From positions 62,001-126,000 of the forward strand of contig NZ_JABUZG010000084.1 of the NCBI RefSeq assembly GCF_014897815.1: DNA of 64,000 nt. The letters run 5' to 3'. The notes under the pieces were generated by a model. That model made no database searches. It was given only the letters and a program-made list of their open reading frames with translations, and was not told the DNA's origin. Positions 10,101 to 18,194 of this stretch are shown one piece after another. This DNA is from Psychrobacter sp. PG1. GTDB lineage: Bacteria; Pseudomonadota; Gammaproteobacteria; Pseudomonadales; Moraxellaceae. The stretch's first letter is position 1; each line of letters opens with the position of its first letter. A program made the position numbers and the translations under genes.

Positions 10101-12532
10101 TGGCTTATGACAGTGGCAAAAAAGGCGAGCGTCTGTTCCGTGATATCGAGCCTGGTGAATACTATCCTGTCTATGGTGATTCATCAGCCAAAGGCTTTGA
10201 TGCGCAATCTACCAGCAAACTCTATGTGCGCTTGGACAAGGGCCGCTCATTTGCTATGTATGGCGATTTAAAAACTCAAATCGATAACGATGAAGGTATT
10301 AAATTAGGTCAATATAACCGTACGTTGACTGGCCTAAAAGCCCAGTATGAAGATAGCAATACTCGCATTACCGCCTTTGTCGCGGAGACGAGTACCAGCC
10401 AGCGCGTCAATGAGACTCGTGGTCTTGGTATCTCAGGCCCTTATCCATTGGCTGAAAACTTTGATGCCGTATTAGAAAACTCAGAAACTGTCGAAGTGAT
10501 CACTCGTGACGCCAACAATCCAGGCTTGATCATTAGCCGTGAGACCCTTACCCGCTTTGCCGATTATGAAATTGACCCTATCAGCCGCAGCTTATTTTTA
10601 AAAGCCCCTATCGCTAGCCAAGATATCGATGGCAACCCTATTTATCTACGAGTCACTGTAGAAGTAGATGAAGGCGGCGAAAAATACTTGGTCGGTGGCA
10701 TTGCTGCCAAGCAGCAGTTGACTGATAAAGTCGCCATCGGTGGTAGCTATGTCAACAGTGATGACCCTCTTAACAAAGAAGAGCTTGCTAGCGTCAATAG
10801 CGTTATCAAGTTTAACGATAAGCTAAAACTGGTCGCTGAATACGCGATGAATAAAGCTGAGAATCCAAATTTTCAGCCAAGCAATCAAATCAATGCGACA
10901 GAATTAGACGGTCAGGACGCAGAAGGTAATGCCTTGCGTATCGAGCTTGACTTTGATAACAAGAAAAACACTCGTGCCAAAGCTTATTATAATGATACTG
11001 ACGAAGGTTTCGTGACTGGCACCTCGCCGCAGACTGCTGGTCGCGCTGAATCGGGCGTCGAAGTCACTCATTTAATTAATGATAAAAAGACCGCGCTAAA
11101 ACTAGAAGGCGTACGTACTAAAGATCATACCACTGATGCTAGCCGCCAAGGTGTCTTAGCCAGTATTGAACAGCGTTTGAGCACCAACATCGTTGGCGAG
11201 ATTGGCTTACGTTATTATAAGCAAGATGCAACGGCAGCTTCACGCAATATCCAAGCGGTAACAGACGTCGTAGATGTGACTGATAACACTCTCTTTAATG
11301 ACGATATTATCAATCAATCGGCGCTAAATAATGTCAGTGATTCTGAAAAAGATATTGAAGGTACTACCGCCCGCGCTCGCATCACGGCACGGTTGCCCAA
11401 GCTCAATGACTCTTTAGTATTTGCAGAATATGAGCAAGATATTGATAACAGTAATCGTAATGCCACCTCCATCGGAGGCGAGACGCCGCTAGGTGGTTTA
11501 GGCCGCCTATACGCCCGTCATGACTTGATCAACAGTCTATCTGGTAGCTATGGTCTTGATGATACTGAAGAACGTCAGCGTACGGTTTTCGGTTTTGATG
11601 CCGCTTATATGAAAGATGGCAAAGTCTATAGCGAATATCGCATGAGTGACGCCATTAGTGCTCGCGAAGCTGAAGCTGCTATCGGTCTAAAAAACAAGTG
11701 GTATGTTCAAGAAGGTCTGACTTTAAACACCTTATTTGAGCGTGTTGAATCATTAGAGGGCGATACCGAAAACACCGTAACGGCAGCTGGCATTGGTATA
11801 GAGTATCTTGCGAAAGAAGATTACAAAGCCTCAGCGCGTTTTGAGAAGCGTTGGGGTGAGACCAGTGACACATTGCTAGGTAGCGCTGGTATTGCTTATC
11901 GCTATACTGACGATGTGACTCTGTTGGCCAAAGACATCTACTCGCGCGTCGATTATGACGATGGCAATCGCACGATTAATCGCTTCCAGCTAGGAGCTGC
12001 TTATCGTGATTATGATAGCAATCAGTTAGACATGTTAGCCAAGCTTGAGTATCGCTTAGATGATAACAGTACTGGCGATGACGCCTATCAAAAAGACGCC
12101 GTTATCTGGTCATTGAGTGGTAACTATCATCCAACGCGTCCGTTGACGTTATCAGGCCGTTACGCGGGTAAATATACTCAGTTTGATGCTGATGATATTA
12201 GTAGCGACAATACAGCCCATGCGCTTTATGCTCGCGGTCTATATGACATCAGTGAGCGCTGGGATGTGGGTTTGCAAGCAGGCACTTATTGGAACAAACA
12301 AGCAGATGATATGTCTTATATGCTGGGTGCGGAAGTGGGCTATAGCCCGATGACCAATCTTTGGTTGTCACTAGGTTATAACTTTATGGGCTTTGAGGAT
12401 GAAGACATCGCTTATGACGATAGCACTATGGAAGGCGCTTACTTTAGATTACGCTTCAAGTTTGACGAAGACCTATTCAAACGTGATGATCCACGTAAGA
12501 ACCAGCGTTTGACGACTCACTCTACATTGTAA
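7199..12532 (+). CDS. Giant outer-membrane protein: DUF11 and SdrD-B domains plus large C-terminal beta-barrel
   Basis: 1777 residues from the ATG at 7199; a TTG five codons earlier is possible, but the GGATAAG ribosome binding site fits the ATG. A signal peptide (about 20-40) is followed by YGIELTQQP and a dockerin-like YQDLNKNGVVDNGDT, a DUF11 domain at about 347-450 (SYTINITNSGNSTAYDV, ALPRGFAYV), an SdrD-B domain at about 490-552 (GKVYHDINRDGIQQKEDG then TDPEGKYNFYGV), a variable helical linker, and an Ig-like domain at about 800-900. From about residue 950 to the end come alternating amphipathic strands typical of an outer-membrane barrel (GRAAMFLKGKVRGDYLL, then many SLGYNFMGF-like strands). 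The last strand YFRLRFKFDEDLF lies about 15 residues before the end instead of at it. The barrel region (over 800 residues) is far larger than the roughly 300-residue barrel of classical autotransporters. It probably anchors or exports the surface proteins of this block; this is inference. Confidence 0.85.
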   Translation: MTLSTMTPSNRTALCSAKISALSLAMLLMQSNIAIAADAANPNLQIINNIANASYNVNNQTDVTISSTSNQVQVKASDLPEYGIELTQQPLLTVMPNALVNWVNVLSNTSYSNQTVELTLAVSPTLSNLKVYQDLNKNGVVDNGDTEVIFDNLSAQIKLGHSESIQFIVQALSDVNGKSGDTADIKIGAVVLEDPSVSSVNAIDRLIIVEPEIKFTTPKFDENKTTSQIDENVYIDASYAQCNVQLDKPDQVWVTITSLLTGDKYALKAIETGNSTGKYQLSAPTQNNANAINDKFIQTLANDTLTASLDACIAPSVGTGAEQLPSEGDFTVRIDDLDTQINIVDDSPSLVVTKESDVKSAEFGDYVSYTINITNSGNSTAYDVQLKDALPRGFAYVDGSVRVNQTTDINIDQAQTTEFKADGKYQVLNLGNMANGESKKITYRVLIGASSLGGDGINRATAVASNEQGKSLVSREAQWKIEVERGVMNTDGIIIGKVYHDINRDGIQQKEDGELGVAGVRIYMENGNFVVTDPEGKYNFYGVSAKTHVLKVDRTTIPHSTEMVTQSNRNAGDAGSRFVDLKYGELHRADFGIVVGMGDSTERLNTELVARSKSVSAKNDSLEQAVKTELTLDPDYNRDYDDNVDASGCNINGDLDLGSNCDSAIVNEMINPAANRVDMTVTTVAPPVEKELEEYLKEVANNDVAFINLNEGQQLSTYKQMVQVQAPLGSIFTLYANGKAVSEQQIGKTAEQEKQNVTAFDYYAVDLNRGNNILRGVATDVNGKIISEQTIKVSTPDNLQAIDYRTQAQLVPADGVSDYQVVISLKDRDGRPYIASTPITIDTNIGRINLNDSSKDQAGTQVIVSGGELLIPVTAPNVPGKGELVIDTGSSKQIIPLQFTAQLRPLIAVGIVEGAISLKDFDGSSITDAQGAFEQELNDFAGNDDYTASGRAAMFLKGKVRGDYLLTLAYDSGKKGERLFRDIEPGEYYPVYGDSSAKGFDAQSTSKLYVRLDKGRSFAMYGDLKTQIDNDEGIKLGQYNRTLTGLKAQYEDSNTRITAFVAETSTSQRVNETRGLGISGPYPLAENFDAVLENSETVEVITRDANNPGLIISRETLTRFADYEIDPISRSLFLKAPIASQDIDGNPIYLRVTVEVDEGGEKYLVGGIAAKQQLTDKVAIGGSYVNSDDPLNKEELASVNSVIKFNDKLKLVAEYAMNKAENPNFQPSNQINATELDGQDAEGNALRIELDFDNKKNTRAKAYYNDTDEGFVTGTSPQTAGRAESGVEVTHLINDKKTALKLEGVRTKDHTTDASRQGVLASIEQRLSTNIVGEIGLRYYKQDATAASRNIQAVTDVVDVTDNTLFNDDIINQSALNNVSDSEKDIEGTTARARITARLPKLNDSLVFAEYEQDIDNSNRNATSIGGETPLGGLGRLYARHDLINSLSGSYGLDDTEERQRTVFGFDAAYMKDGKVYSEYRMSDAISAREAEAAIGLKNKWYVQEGLTLNTLFERVESLEGDTENTVTAAGIGIEYLAKEDYKASARFEKRWGETSDTLLGSAGIAYRYTDDVTLLAKDIYSRVDYDDGNRTINRFQLGAAYRDYDSNQLDMLAKLEYRLDDNSTGDDAYQKDAVIWSLSGNYHPTRPLTLSGRYAGKYTQFDADDISSDNTAHALYARGLYDISERWDVGLQAGTYWNKQADDMSYMLGAEVGYSPMTNLWLSLGYNFMGFEDEDIAYDDSTMEGAYFRLRFKFDEDLFKRDDPRKNQRLTTHSTL

Positions 12533-12540
12533 TTTATCCC

Positions 12541-12569
12541 CATTGTCGTGTTATTATCTGACGACAATG
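12541..12569 (+). repeat. Hairpin after the giant outer-membrane protein gene
   Basis: 8-base perfect arms CATTGTCG / CGACAATG with a 13-base loop start 9 bases after the stop codon. No T-run follows, so termination is doubtful. It may be a 3' stability stem, with transcription continuing into the next gene. Confidence 0.4.
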
Positions 12570-12698
12570 CGGGCGTTATCGCGCTGTTCATCATATTATA
12601 TGAAAGATATATTTTAATAAGTGATGAGATCAACGCCAAAAACCGCAAGTACCAATACCAATATTGATACTGATCCGCTTAATATGAGGTTTTGCATC

Positions 12699-13472
12699 AT
12701 GCCTAATCATGCCAACAAAGCAGCCCATTATAAACAGCCTATAAAGGCTTTATTATCAACCGTTTTTTTCCTGACAATGACCTCGGTTGCATCGGCGAGT
12801 CATCATACTCCTGAAGTGGCAGTAACCCATGACGATAATCACTGTGCCAATGATGTTCAAACTCAGTCTCACCACCCAAAATACCAAAGTACGCGCCAAC
12901 GTGCTATGAACTGTATGTTGACAGAGTTACAAGCGTATCAACAAAAAAACATGAGTGCACGTCAGCAATACTTTGCCTATAAAGCTCAGGCTTGGCTTAA
13001 CTACGCCATCCATCAAGACAGCATAAATAGTCGTTCACCTGCTGGGCAGCAAGCAGCACAGGCAGCAGAGACGATTTTGACTACCTTAAGAAATGGCAAG
13101 GAACAAGATCTCAACCTTATTCAAGACATACCCTCAAACTCTGCTCTCATGCGCCCCGATCTATGGGCAACCTTAAGCGCGCTAAAAGATAGCGGTGGTA
13201 TCGAGTCAGCACCACGAGAGATAGCCTTCAGCGAGGTCGCTTTAATTTGGGCTGCTACGAACCAGTGCGAGCGCGGCTGGCGGGAATCAGGCATCCATTT
13301 TCGCATGGCAGATCGTTGGCTTGAACAAGCCCGCGAAGCATACGTCAATACCCATGATTCACAGACCAACGTCGCTTTGGAAGAGCTGATCGTCAGCTAT
13401 TATAAGCAATATGAGACATTAGATGCGAGTGCTGATAGTTGCCGTGGGCAAGTATTGATGCCTATCCGTTAA
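12699..13472 (+). CDS. Exported helical protein of unknown function, last gene of the surface-protein block
   Basis: 257 residues from the ATG at 12699, where TGAGG sits 9 bases upstream; a frame opening 26 codons earlier (12621) lacks a ribosome binding site and would bury the signal peptide. A signal sequence (about 14-33) ends VASASHH. The rest is predicted mostly helical: a Gln/Ala-rich stretch (about 85-115, QQYFAYKAQAWLNYAI), then EVALIWAATNQCERGWRESG and RMADRWLEQAREAY, resembling TPR-like or OmpA-associated helical periplasmic domains. I do not recognise the family with certainty. Cys residues in ANDV, MNCML, NQCER and DSCRG could form disulfides. Its position right after the barrel protein suggests a periplasmic helper or peptidoglycan-linked subunit. 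Confidence 0.7.
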   Translation: MPNHANKAAHYKQPIKALLSTVFFLTMTSVASASHHTPEVAVTHDDNHCANDVQTQSHHPKYQSTRQRAMNCMLTELQAYQQKNMSARQQYFAYKAQAWLNYAIHQDSINSRSPAGQQAAQAAETILTTLRNGKEQDLNLIQDIPSNSALMRPDLWATLSALKDSGGIESAPREIAFSEVALIWAATNQCERGWRESGIHFRMADRWLEQAREAYVNTHDSQTNVALEELIVSYYKQYETLDASADSCRGQVLMPIR

Positions 13473-13500
13473 GTCCATTATTACCACTGCTCATCAATGC

Positions 13501-13549
13501 AGTAAATACAAAAAAGCCGACATATGATGTCGGCTTTTTTGTATTTACT
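13501..13549. terminator. Bidirectional terminator with 23-base perfect arms
   Basis: The arms AGTAAATACAAAAAAGCCGACAT and its exact complement are separated by only three bases. The GC core (GCCGACAT) is flanked by A and T tracts, so it works for the plus-strand surface block ending at 13472 and for the minus-strand TetR gene ending at 13615. Confidence 0.95.
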
Positions 13550-13614
13550 TAGCAGACATTAGAGCATGTTAATCACACTCTAATGTCTATGCATCATCTA
13601 AATAGCGAAAAAAA

Positions 13615-14310
13615 CTAGCGATTCTTACGCGGTAGCTTTTCTGGTAGATAGCAACGCAAATAAGCGATAAACGCAGTGTTTGCTTCTTGGATATATTCAT
13701 TAGTAATGCTTTGGTGACGACGATAAGACAATGTGAATATAGCATTAATAATGCTATAAGCAATCAATAGCGTGTCTTGAATATCGTGGAAACTCGGCAT
13801 CTCATAGCGCTCTGATAAACGCTTATAAACCAAATCGACGATTTGATGATCGATATCTTCACCAAAACTATCACCTTCAAAATCAGGCGTGTTCGTGTCA
13901 TAAATGAGCTTGGCTTTGGTTTCGTCGTTATGGAATATCGTCACACAATTATCAATAAGCGCCGTCAAATAGCCCTGCCATCTGTCATAATTACCAATAT
14001 CTACTGTTTCTACTATTTCTAATATTTCGATAGCATTCAAAAAACGCAATGCTAAAAATATCGCTTCGATGTTAGGAAAAAAGTGATAAGCAGAAGCTCT
14101 TGGAATGCCTGCTTCTTCACATACAGCCGCCAAAGTAATGTCATTGATAGGTTGGGTTTCACTTAACTTCTTGGCACCAGCCAAAAGTTTTTGACGGCGC
14201 GCACGGCCTTGTTGGCTGGTAAACTTAAACTTATTCGGGACCAGTTTTTTTGCCAGTTCCGAATCTACCAACACATCTTCAATCTTTTCGTCTTTATTTT
14301 CGCTCATCAT
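13615..14310 (-). CDS. TetR-family transcriptional regulator
   Basis: 231 residues. After an approximately 30-residue charged N-terminal extension, the DNA-binding domain spans about 35-85, with the helix-turn-helix ITLAAVCEEAGIPRASAYHFFPN at 58-80. The ligand-binding half (about 95-220) is not diagnostic. The start codon at 14310 is followed directly by a second ATG; AAGAGACTT upstream serves either. A perfect GGTCAAC-N11-GTTGACC inverted repeat lies about 195 bases upstream (14505-14529), and GGTTGACC motifs recur upstream of the efflux operon at 18817. These could be its operators, but that is speculative. The target pathway is unknown. Confidence 0.85.
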   Translation of the reverse strand: MMSENKDEKIEDVLVDSELAKKLVPNKFKFTSQQGRARRQKLLAGAKKLSETQPINDITLAAVCEEAGIPRASAYHFFPNIEAIFLALRFLNAIEILEIVETVDIGNYDRWQGYLTALIDNCVTIFHNDETKAKLIYDTNTPDFEGDSFGEDIDHQIVDLVYKRLSERYEMPSFHDIQDTLLIAYSIINAIFTLSYRRHQSITNEYIQEANTAFIAYLRCYLPEKLPRKNR

Positions 14311-14504
14311 AAGTCTCTTAATGTTACACCCTATTTTATAAATATAATCTTCAATAGATAGTATTCGCCCTAAATTGAAGAATTACATCCTATTAGCTAA
14401 TAATGTAGCACTGATATTAGCGCTACTATGTCTAATGGAGAGGCATCATAAACGCTTGTACACTATCAAGCAAGGGAGATAAATGGGTTAAAAATTAATG
14501 TATA

Positions 14505-14529
14505 GGTCAACCATTTAATAGCGTTGACC
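14505..14529. promoter_or_regulatory. Inverted repeat GGTCAAC-N11-GTTGACC, candidate operator
   Basis: Perfect 7-base arms with an 11-base AT-rich spacer, lying between the end of the phosphoesterase gene and the TetR gene downstream of it. The same half-site (GGTTGACC) occurs twice upstream of the TolC-like gene (18702-18743). Either a regulator binding site or a weak stem; no T-run on either side. Confidence 0.4.
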
Positions 14530-14545
14530 ACGTAATGTAAAAAAT

Positions 14546-15574
14546 TTAATCTTTGAGTTTAATTTTCGCTCTTATAATACCATGATCGATGACCCTATCT
14601 GTATAGTCCCACTTTAAATGGTCATTGAAATAGTCTACTCTTTCAACCTGACCCAGTGAAAACTTGCTATCAGGAAGAAACTCTTCTGAAACAAATAATT
14701 GATCAATCACTTCTGGCATACCTTGATATATATGGGTATATGCCACATCTTTCATCCAACCATAGCGTGCTTGGATACGCGCAGCATCGAATAATGCAAC
14801 ATCGCGCATGCCTTTGTCATAATTAACTTCACCAGTCTCAGCCATCAATTGGGTAGTGACGCTACCAGTGACATCGTTCATATCACCTAACAAAATCAAT
14901 GGCTCACGAGTATGATGTAATCGCTCTATAATAGACATGCGAATAGAGGCTGCTTCTGCGGCGCGCATACATAAACTACGGAGCTTGGCACGGACTCGAA
15001 TATTTGGATCGTCCATGTCTTCTAACAAATTGCCACTTTCATCACGCAAGAAAAATGCCCGTTTGCTTTTTAGATGCGCCGTAATAATCGTTATCGGTTG
15101 CCCAAAAGCATCGACCCGTACTAGCAATGGTGGACGATTAAAGCGTTGGTAAAGGCCAATATCAGGGATATCAATCACCGCTTTTGGTGCAATATCTTCA
15201 AGCAAGCGGCTTTCTAATTGCTCAAAGCGACTAATGATACCAACGGCAGGAGTGTTTTGTGCCCCTTTGCCATGGGTATAAGGGCTTGAACGGTCGTTAC
15301 TTGCCAACGGAACAACAACATGCTCGGGCTTAAATCCCAACGACACAGCCAACGCTTCAAGCGCATTACTATCCCAGACTTCTTGCACCGCAATAATATC
15401 AGCATGAGCTTTTGCTAATAAATCGGTGATGCCGCTTAGCTTGTGCTCGTATTCATCGTTACTGTAAGCTGGCGCATTGTCATAATAAATTCGGTTAGGG
15501 TTGGCAAAATTGAGCAAGTTGGCAGTGGCGATATAAAATTGTCTGGCGCTTTTAGCTTCCGCATTATTGTTCAT
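14546..15574 (-). CDS. Endonuclease/exonuclease/phosphatase (EEP) family protein
   Basis: 342 residues of the DNase I / exonuclease III / inositol phosphatase fold. The catalytic motifs are in order: the N-terminal ATANLLNF strand, metal-binding Glu in IIAVQEVWD (about E65), the His in ITAHLKSKR, the LILLGDMNDV motif (about 222-231) and the terminal DHGIIRA His at about 332. No signal peptide is evident, so it is probably cytoplasmic, although many relatives are exported. It hydrolyses a phosphodiester or phosphomonoester; the substrate cannot be read from sequence. The ATG at 15574 has AATAGGTAATCT upstream. It stands alone between the TetR gene and the glycine-zipper gene, on the same strand as both. 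Confidence 0.88.
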   Translation of the reverse strand: MNNNAEAKSARQFYIATANLLNFANPNRIYYDNAPAYSNDEYEHKLSGITDLLAKAHADIIAVQEVWDSNALEALAVSLGFKPEHVVVPLASNDRSSPYTHGKGAQNTPAVGIISRFEQLESRLLEDIAPKAVIDIPDIGLYQRFNRPPLLVRVDAFGQPITIITAHLKSKRAFFLRDESGNLLEDMDDPNIRVRAKLRSLCMRAAEAASIRMSIIERLHHTREPLILLGDMNDVTGSVTTQLMAETGEVNYDKGMRDVALFDAARIQARYGWMKDVAYTHIYQGMPEVIDQLFVSEEFLPDSKFSLGQVERVDYFNDHLKWDYTDRVIDHGIIRAKIKLKD

Positions 15575-15654
15575 AGATTACCTATTATTTTTATTCTAGA
15601 ATATTGCTTCCAAAGATGATTGGCTGTTTAATATATTCATACTTAGTAATATAC

Positions 15655-15690
15655 AGCAAAAAAGTCTCCAAAGAAATCTTTGAAGACTTT
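15655..15690 (-). terminator. Intrinsic terminator for the glycine-zipper gene
   Basis: On the minus strand the stem AAAGTCTTCAAAG/CTTTGGAGACTTT (13-base arms, one mismatch, 4-base loop) is followed directly by a run of T. It lies about 130 bases after the stop codon at 15823 and upstream of the phosphoesterase gene, so the two are separate units. Confidence 0.8.
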
Positions 15691-15822
15691 AAAATAGCAT
15701 AAATTGAAAGTATTTAGTCTATCAGCAGACCCAAGTCTACAATCAGACTAAGCCCAGTGATAAGGTAGTAAGCTTATATACTGTCTACTTACTTAAATAA
15801 AATGTGCTGTTAGTTTCGCTTA

Positions 15823-16335
15823 TTACGATACACGATTCCATGCGTCATACGATGCTTTGCGTGCTTCTTCCCACTCCATGCGTGATTCACCTTTTACTTC
15901 ATGCCATGAGCGCTCTAATTCAGCTTCATGGTCTTCAAAACGTGCATCCGCAGGGTAACGAGCACGGTTGGCGTACCCTACTGCATAAGCTGGATGTAGA
16001 TCACGGTCGAAGTCATAACCTTCTTTGTAATAATCAACATTTGCATATTCTGCACGCCAGTAAGCTTCTTCACGTGTTGGATCAATTGCTTCTGCTGCTG
16101 CATGTCCTGCACCGCCACCAACGATAGCACCAATCGCACCACCAATAAGTGTGCCAAGTGGTCCTGCCATTGTACCGATTGCTGCACCCGCTGCTGCGCC
16201 GCCAAGACCACCAATAGCTGTGCCTACTGGATGCGAACCTGGCTCACCTGTAATGATATCAGCATTCAGATCCTGCTTAGCTTCTTTTGACATATGCTTT
16301 ACTTCACTGCGATCAATACCGTCATAGTTACTCAT
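15823..16335 (-). CDS. Glycine-zipper protein with acidic/aromatic tail
   Basis: 170 residues. A hydrophilic N-terminus (1-34) precedes a Gly/Ala-rich membrane-active region (about 35-85) with repeated G-x3-G spacing (GTAIGGLGGAAAGAAIG, then LIGGAIGAIVGGGAG), the hallmark of glycine-zipper proteins. The C-terminal half is charged and rich in Tyr and Trp (TREEAYWRAEYAN, ERSWHEVKGESRMEWEEA). There is no signal peptide, so insertion from the cytoplasm or a role in the cytoplasmic membrane or under stress is likely, unlike the exported glycine-zipper OmpA or Rcs-type lipoproteins. AAGGATAAAATT precedes the ATG. Function unknown; similar proteins are often stress-induced. Confidence 0.8.
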   Translation of the reverse strand: MSNYDGIDRSEVKHMSKEAKQDLNADIITGEPGSHPVGTAIGGLGGAAAGAAIGTMAGPLGTLIGGAIGAIVGGGAGHAAAEAIDPTREEAYWRAEYANVDYYKEGYDFDRDLHPAYAVGYANRARYPADARFEDHEAELERSWHEVKGESRMEWEEARKASYDAWNRVS

Positions 16336-16601
16336 AATTTTATCCTTAAATTAATTTGTTATATTTTAGATTTATTAAGTGCTAAAAATTAGCGGTCTTA
16401 CTCGAATCATGTGTTACTTGAGTCGCCTAAAGTATAGAAATTTATGGATAACAACAGATAGATAGGTTGTGTAAATTGTGTCCAGATTGCGATTGTCTTG
16501 CGTTACAGCCTGTATCTTTATAATGATTTTGTAGGACAGTGAAGCGTTTTAAGTAATTTTTCATTGAGTTGTTACAATATTTTAATGTGTCTGTTGAATA
16601 C

Positions 16602-18194
16602 TTATAAGGATGTCAATGCTCTATCGATGGCTCGTTGCCACTTATCAAGATGTTGTTCACGGATATCACTGGACATTTGGGGTTCAAAAATCCGATCGAC
16701 TTGCCATGATGCTTGCATCGTCCCTTCATCATATAGCCCCGTTTTTAAACCTGCGAGTAATGCTGCACCTTTGGCAGTGATTTCTGTATCTCTCGGACGC
16801 AGGACAGGCACATCGAGTAAATCAGCTTGAAACTGCATCAATAAGTCATTGTTAGCCGCGCCGCCATCTACTCTTAGCTCAGTTAATGGATGAGGACTGT
16901 CTTTTTGCATGGCAATGAGCACATCATAAGTTTGATAGGCAACTGCCTCTAACGCAGCACGAGCAATATGGGCTTTCGTCGTGCCGCGGCTCATACCAGT
17001 AATACTCGCGCTGATATCGGAGCGCCAATAGGGTGCTCCTAGCCCTGTGAATGCAGGCAGTAACACCACTTCTTCACTACTATCAACTTGGCGGGCTAAA
17101 TCTTCGACTTCACTACTGTGTTGAATCATACCCAGATTGTCCCGTAGCCATTGGACAATAGCACCTGCCATAAACACACTACCCTCCAAGGCATAAGTGA
17201 CTTCTTTTCTGGGTGGCTGCAACATGCGTTTGCCTGACTGTACAATTTGATCGAACGATAAATTGTCTGGACGAGTCGGTGTGGATTTTCGTTGCCAAGC
17301 GATTGTCGTTAGTAGTTTATGCTCACTCAGTTTGGGTTTTTGACCAATATTCATCAGCATAAAACACCCAGTACCATAAGTGTTTTTAGCCATACCAGCA
17401 TCGAGGCAGCCTTGTCCAAAAAGTGCCGCTTGCTGATCGCCCAATACCGCTTGAATAGGAATTTGTTTGGCAAACAGTCCTTTTTTGGTTTTACCAAAGT
17501 CACCATCAGATGGTAGGACTTTAGGCAAAATATTCATGGGTATCGCAAAACGGGCGCACAGCTCTTCTGACCACTCAAGCTTGTGGATATCATATAATAA
17601 AGTACGGGAAGCATTGGTCACATCAATGACATGCTCGCCACCGGTGAGCTTATATATGAGCCAACTGTCTATAGTACCAACCGCTATTTCTCCTCTACTG
17701 GCTCGTACGCTCAATTTCGGATTGTGCTCTAGTAACCAAGCGATTTTGCTGGCGCTGAAATAAGGATCTAAACGTAGGCCTGTAATGCGTTGCACTTCGC
17801 TTGTCACATCATCATGGCTGCCATTCATCATGCTACTGGCACTCTCAGCTGCGAGTGTTTTACAGTAGTTCGCCGTACGGCGATCTTGCCAAATGATGGC
17901 AGGGGCTAAAGGTTTACCCGTTTGCTTATCCCATATGACAATAGATTCACGCTGATTGGTGATCGCGATACTGGTGACGTCGGTAGCAAGCAGCCCTGCT
18001 TGATTAATCACATCATGGGCACAGCTAATCTGCGTTTGCCAAATTTGTTGCGCGTCTTGCTCGACAAAGCCCGCTTTTGGGGTTTGTAAAGTGGTGGGCT
18101 GCTGTGCCATTTTTATCGGACACGCACGATCATCGTACAATATCGCTCGACTCGATGTCGTCCCTTGATCCAAAGCCAAAATATATCCTGCCAT
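16602..18194 (-). CDS. glpK: Glycerol kinase
   Basis: Phosphorylates glycerol to glycerol 3-phosphate with ATP in the cytoplasm. FGGY carbohydrate kinase signatures are clear: DQGTTSSRAI at 9-18, SWLIYKL at 177-183, catalytic-base Asp in LGDQQAALFGQG (about D253), NTYGTGCF (271-278) and ALEGSVFMAG (335-344). The protein is 530 residues against about 502 in E. coli because of an insertion of roughly 30 residues at about 300-332, between LLTTIA and YALEG, plus a shorter one near 120-130. AGGATGTGAGTA precedes the ATG. No glpF or glpD is adjacent, so it stands alone between long intergenic regions, which suggests its own regulation. Confidence 0.96.
   Translation of the reverse strand: MAGYILALDQGTTSSRAILYDDRACPIKMAQQPTTLQTPKAGFVEQDAQQIWQTQISCAHDVINQAGLLATDVTSIAITNQRESIVIWDKQTGKPLAPAIIWQDRRTANYCKTLAAESASSMMNGSHDDVTSEVQRITGLRLDPYFSASKIAWLLEHNPKLSVRASRGEIAVGTIDSWLIYKLTGGEHVIDVTNASRTLLYDIHKLEWSEELCARFAIPMNILPKVLPSDGDFGKTKKGLFAKQIPIQAVLGDQQAALFGQGCLDAGMAKNTYGTGCFMLMNIGQKPKLSEHKLLTTIAWQRKSTPTRPDNLSFDQIVQSGKRMLQPPRKEVTYALEGSVFMAGAIVQWLRDNLGMIQHSSEVEDLARQVDSSEEVVLLPAFTGLGAPYWRSDISASITGMSRGTTKAHIARAALEAVAYQTYDVLIAMQKDSPHPLTELRVDGGAANNDLLMQFQADLLDVPVLRPRDTEITAKGAALLAGLKTGLYDEGTMQASWQVDRIFEPQMSSDIREQHLDKWQRAIDRALTSL

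Noticed and set aside
9828..10271. 147-codon plus-strand frame inside the barrel protein gene
   Set aside because: A frame-shifted shadow of the real gene with no sensible protein composition.
12621..12698. Longer start of the helical exported protein
   Set aside because: No ribosome binding site, and it would bury the signal peptide; the ATG at 12699 has TGAGG upstream.
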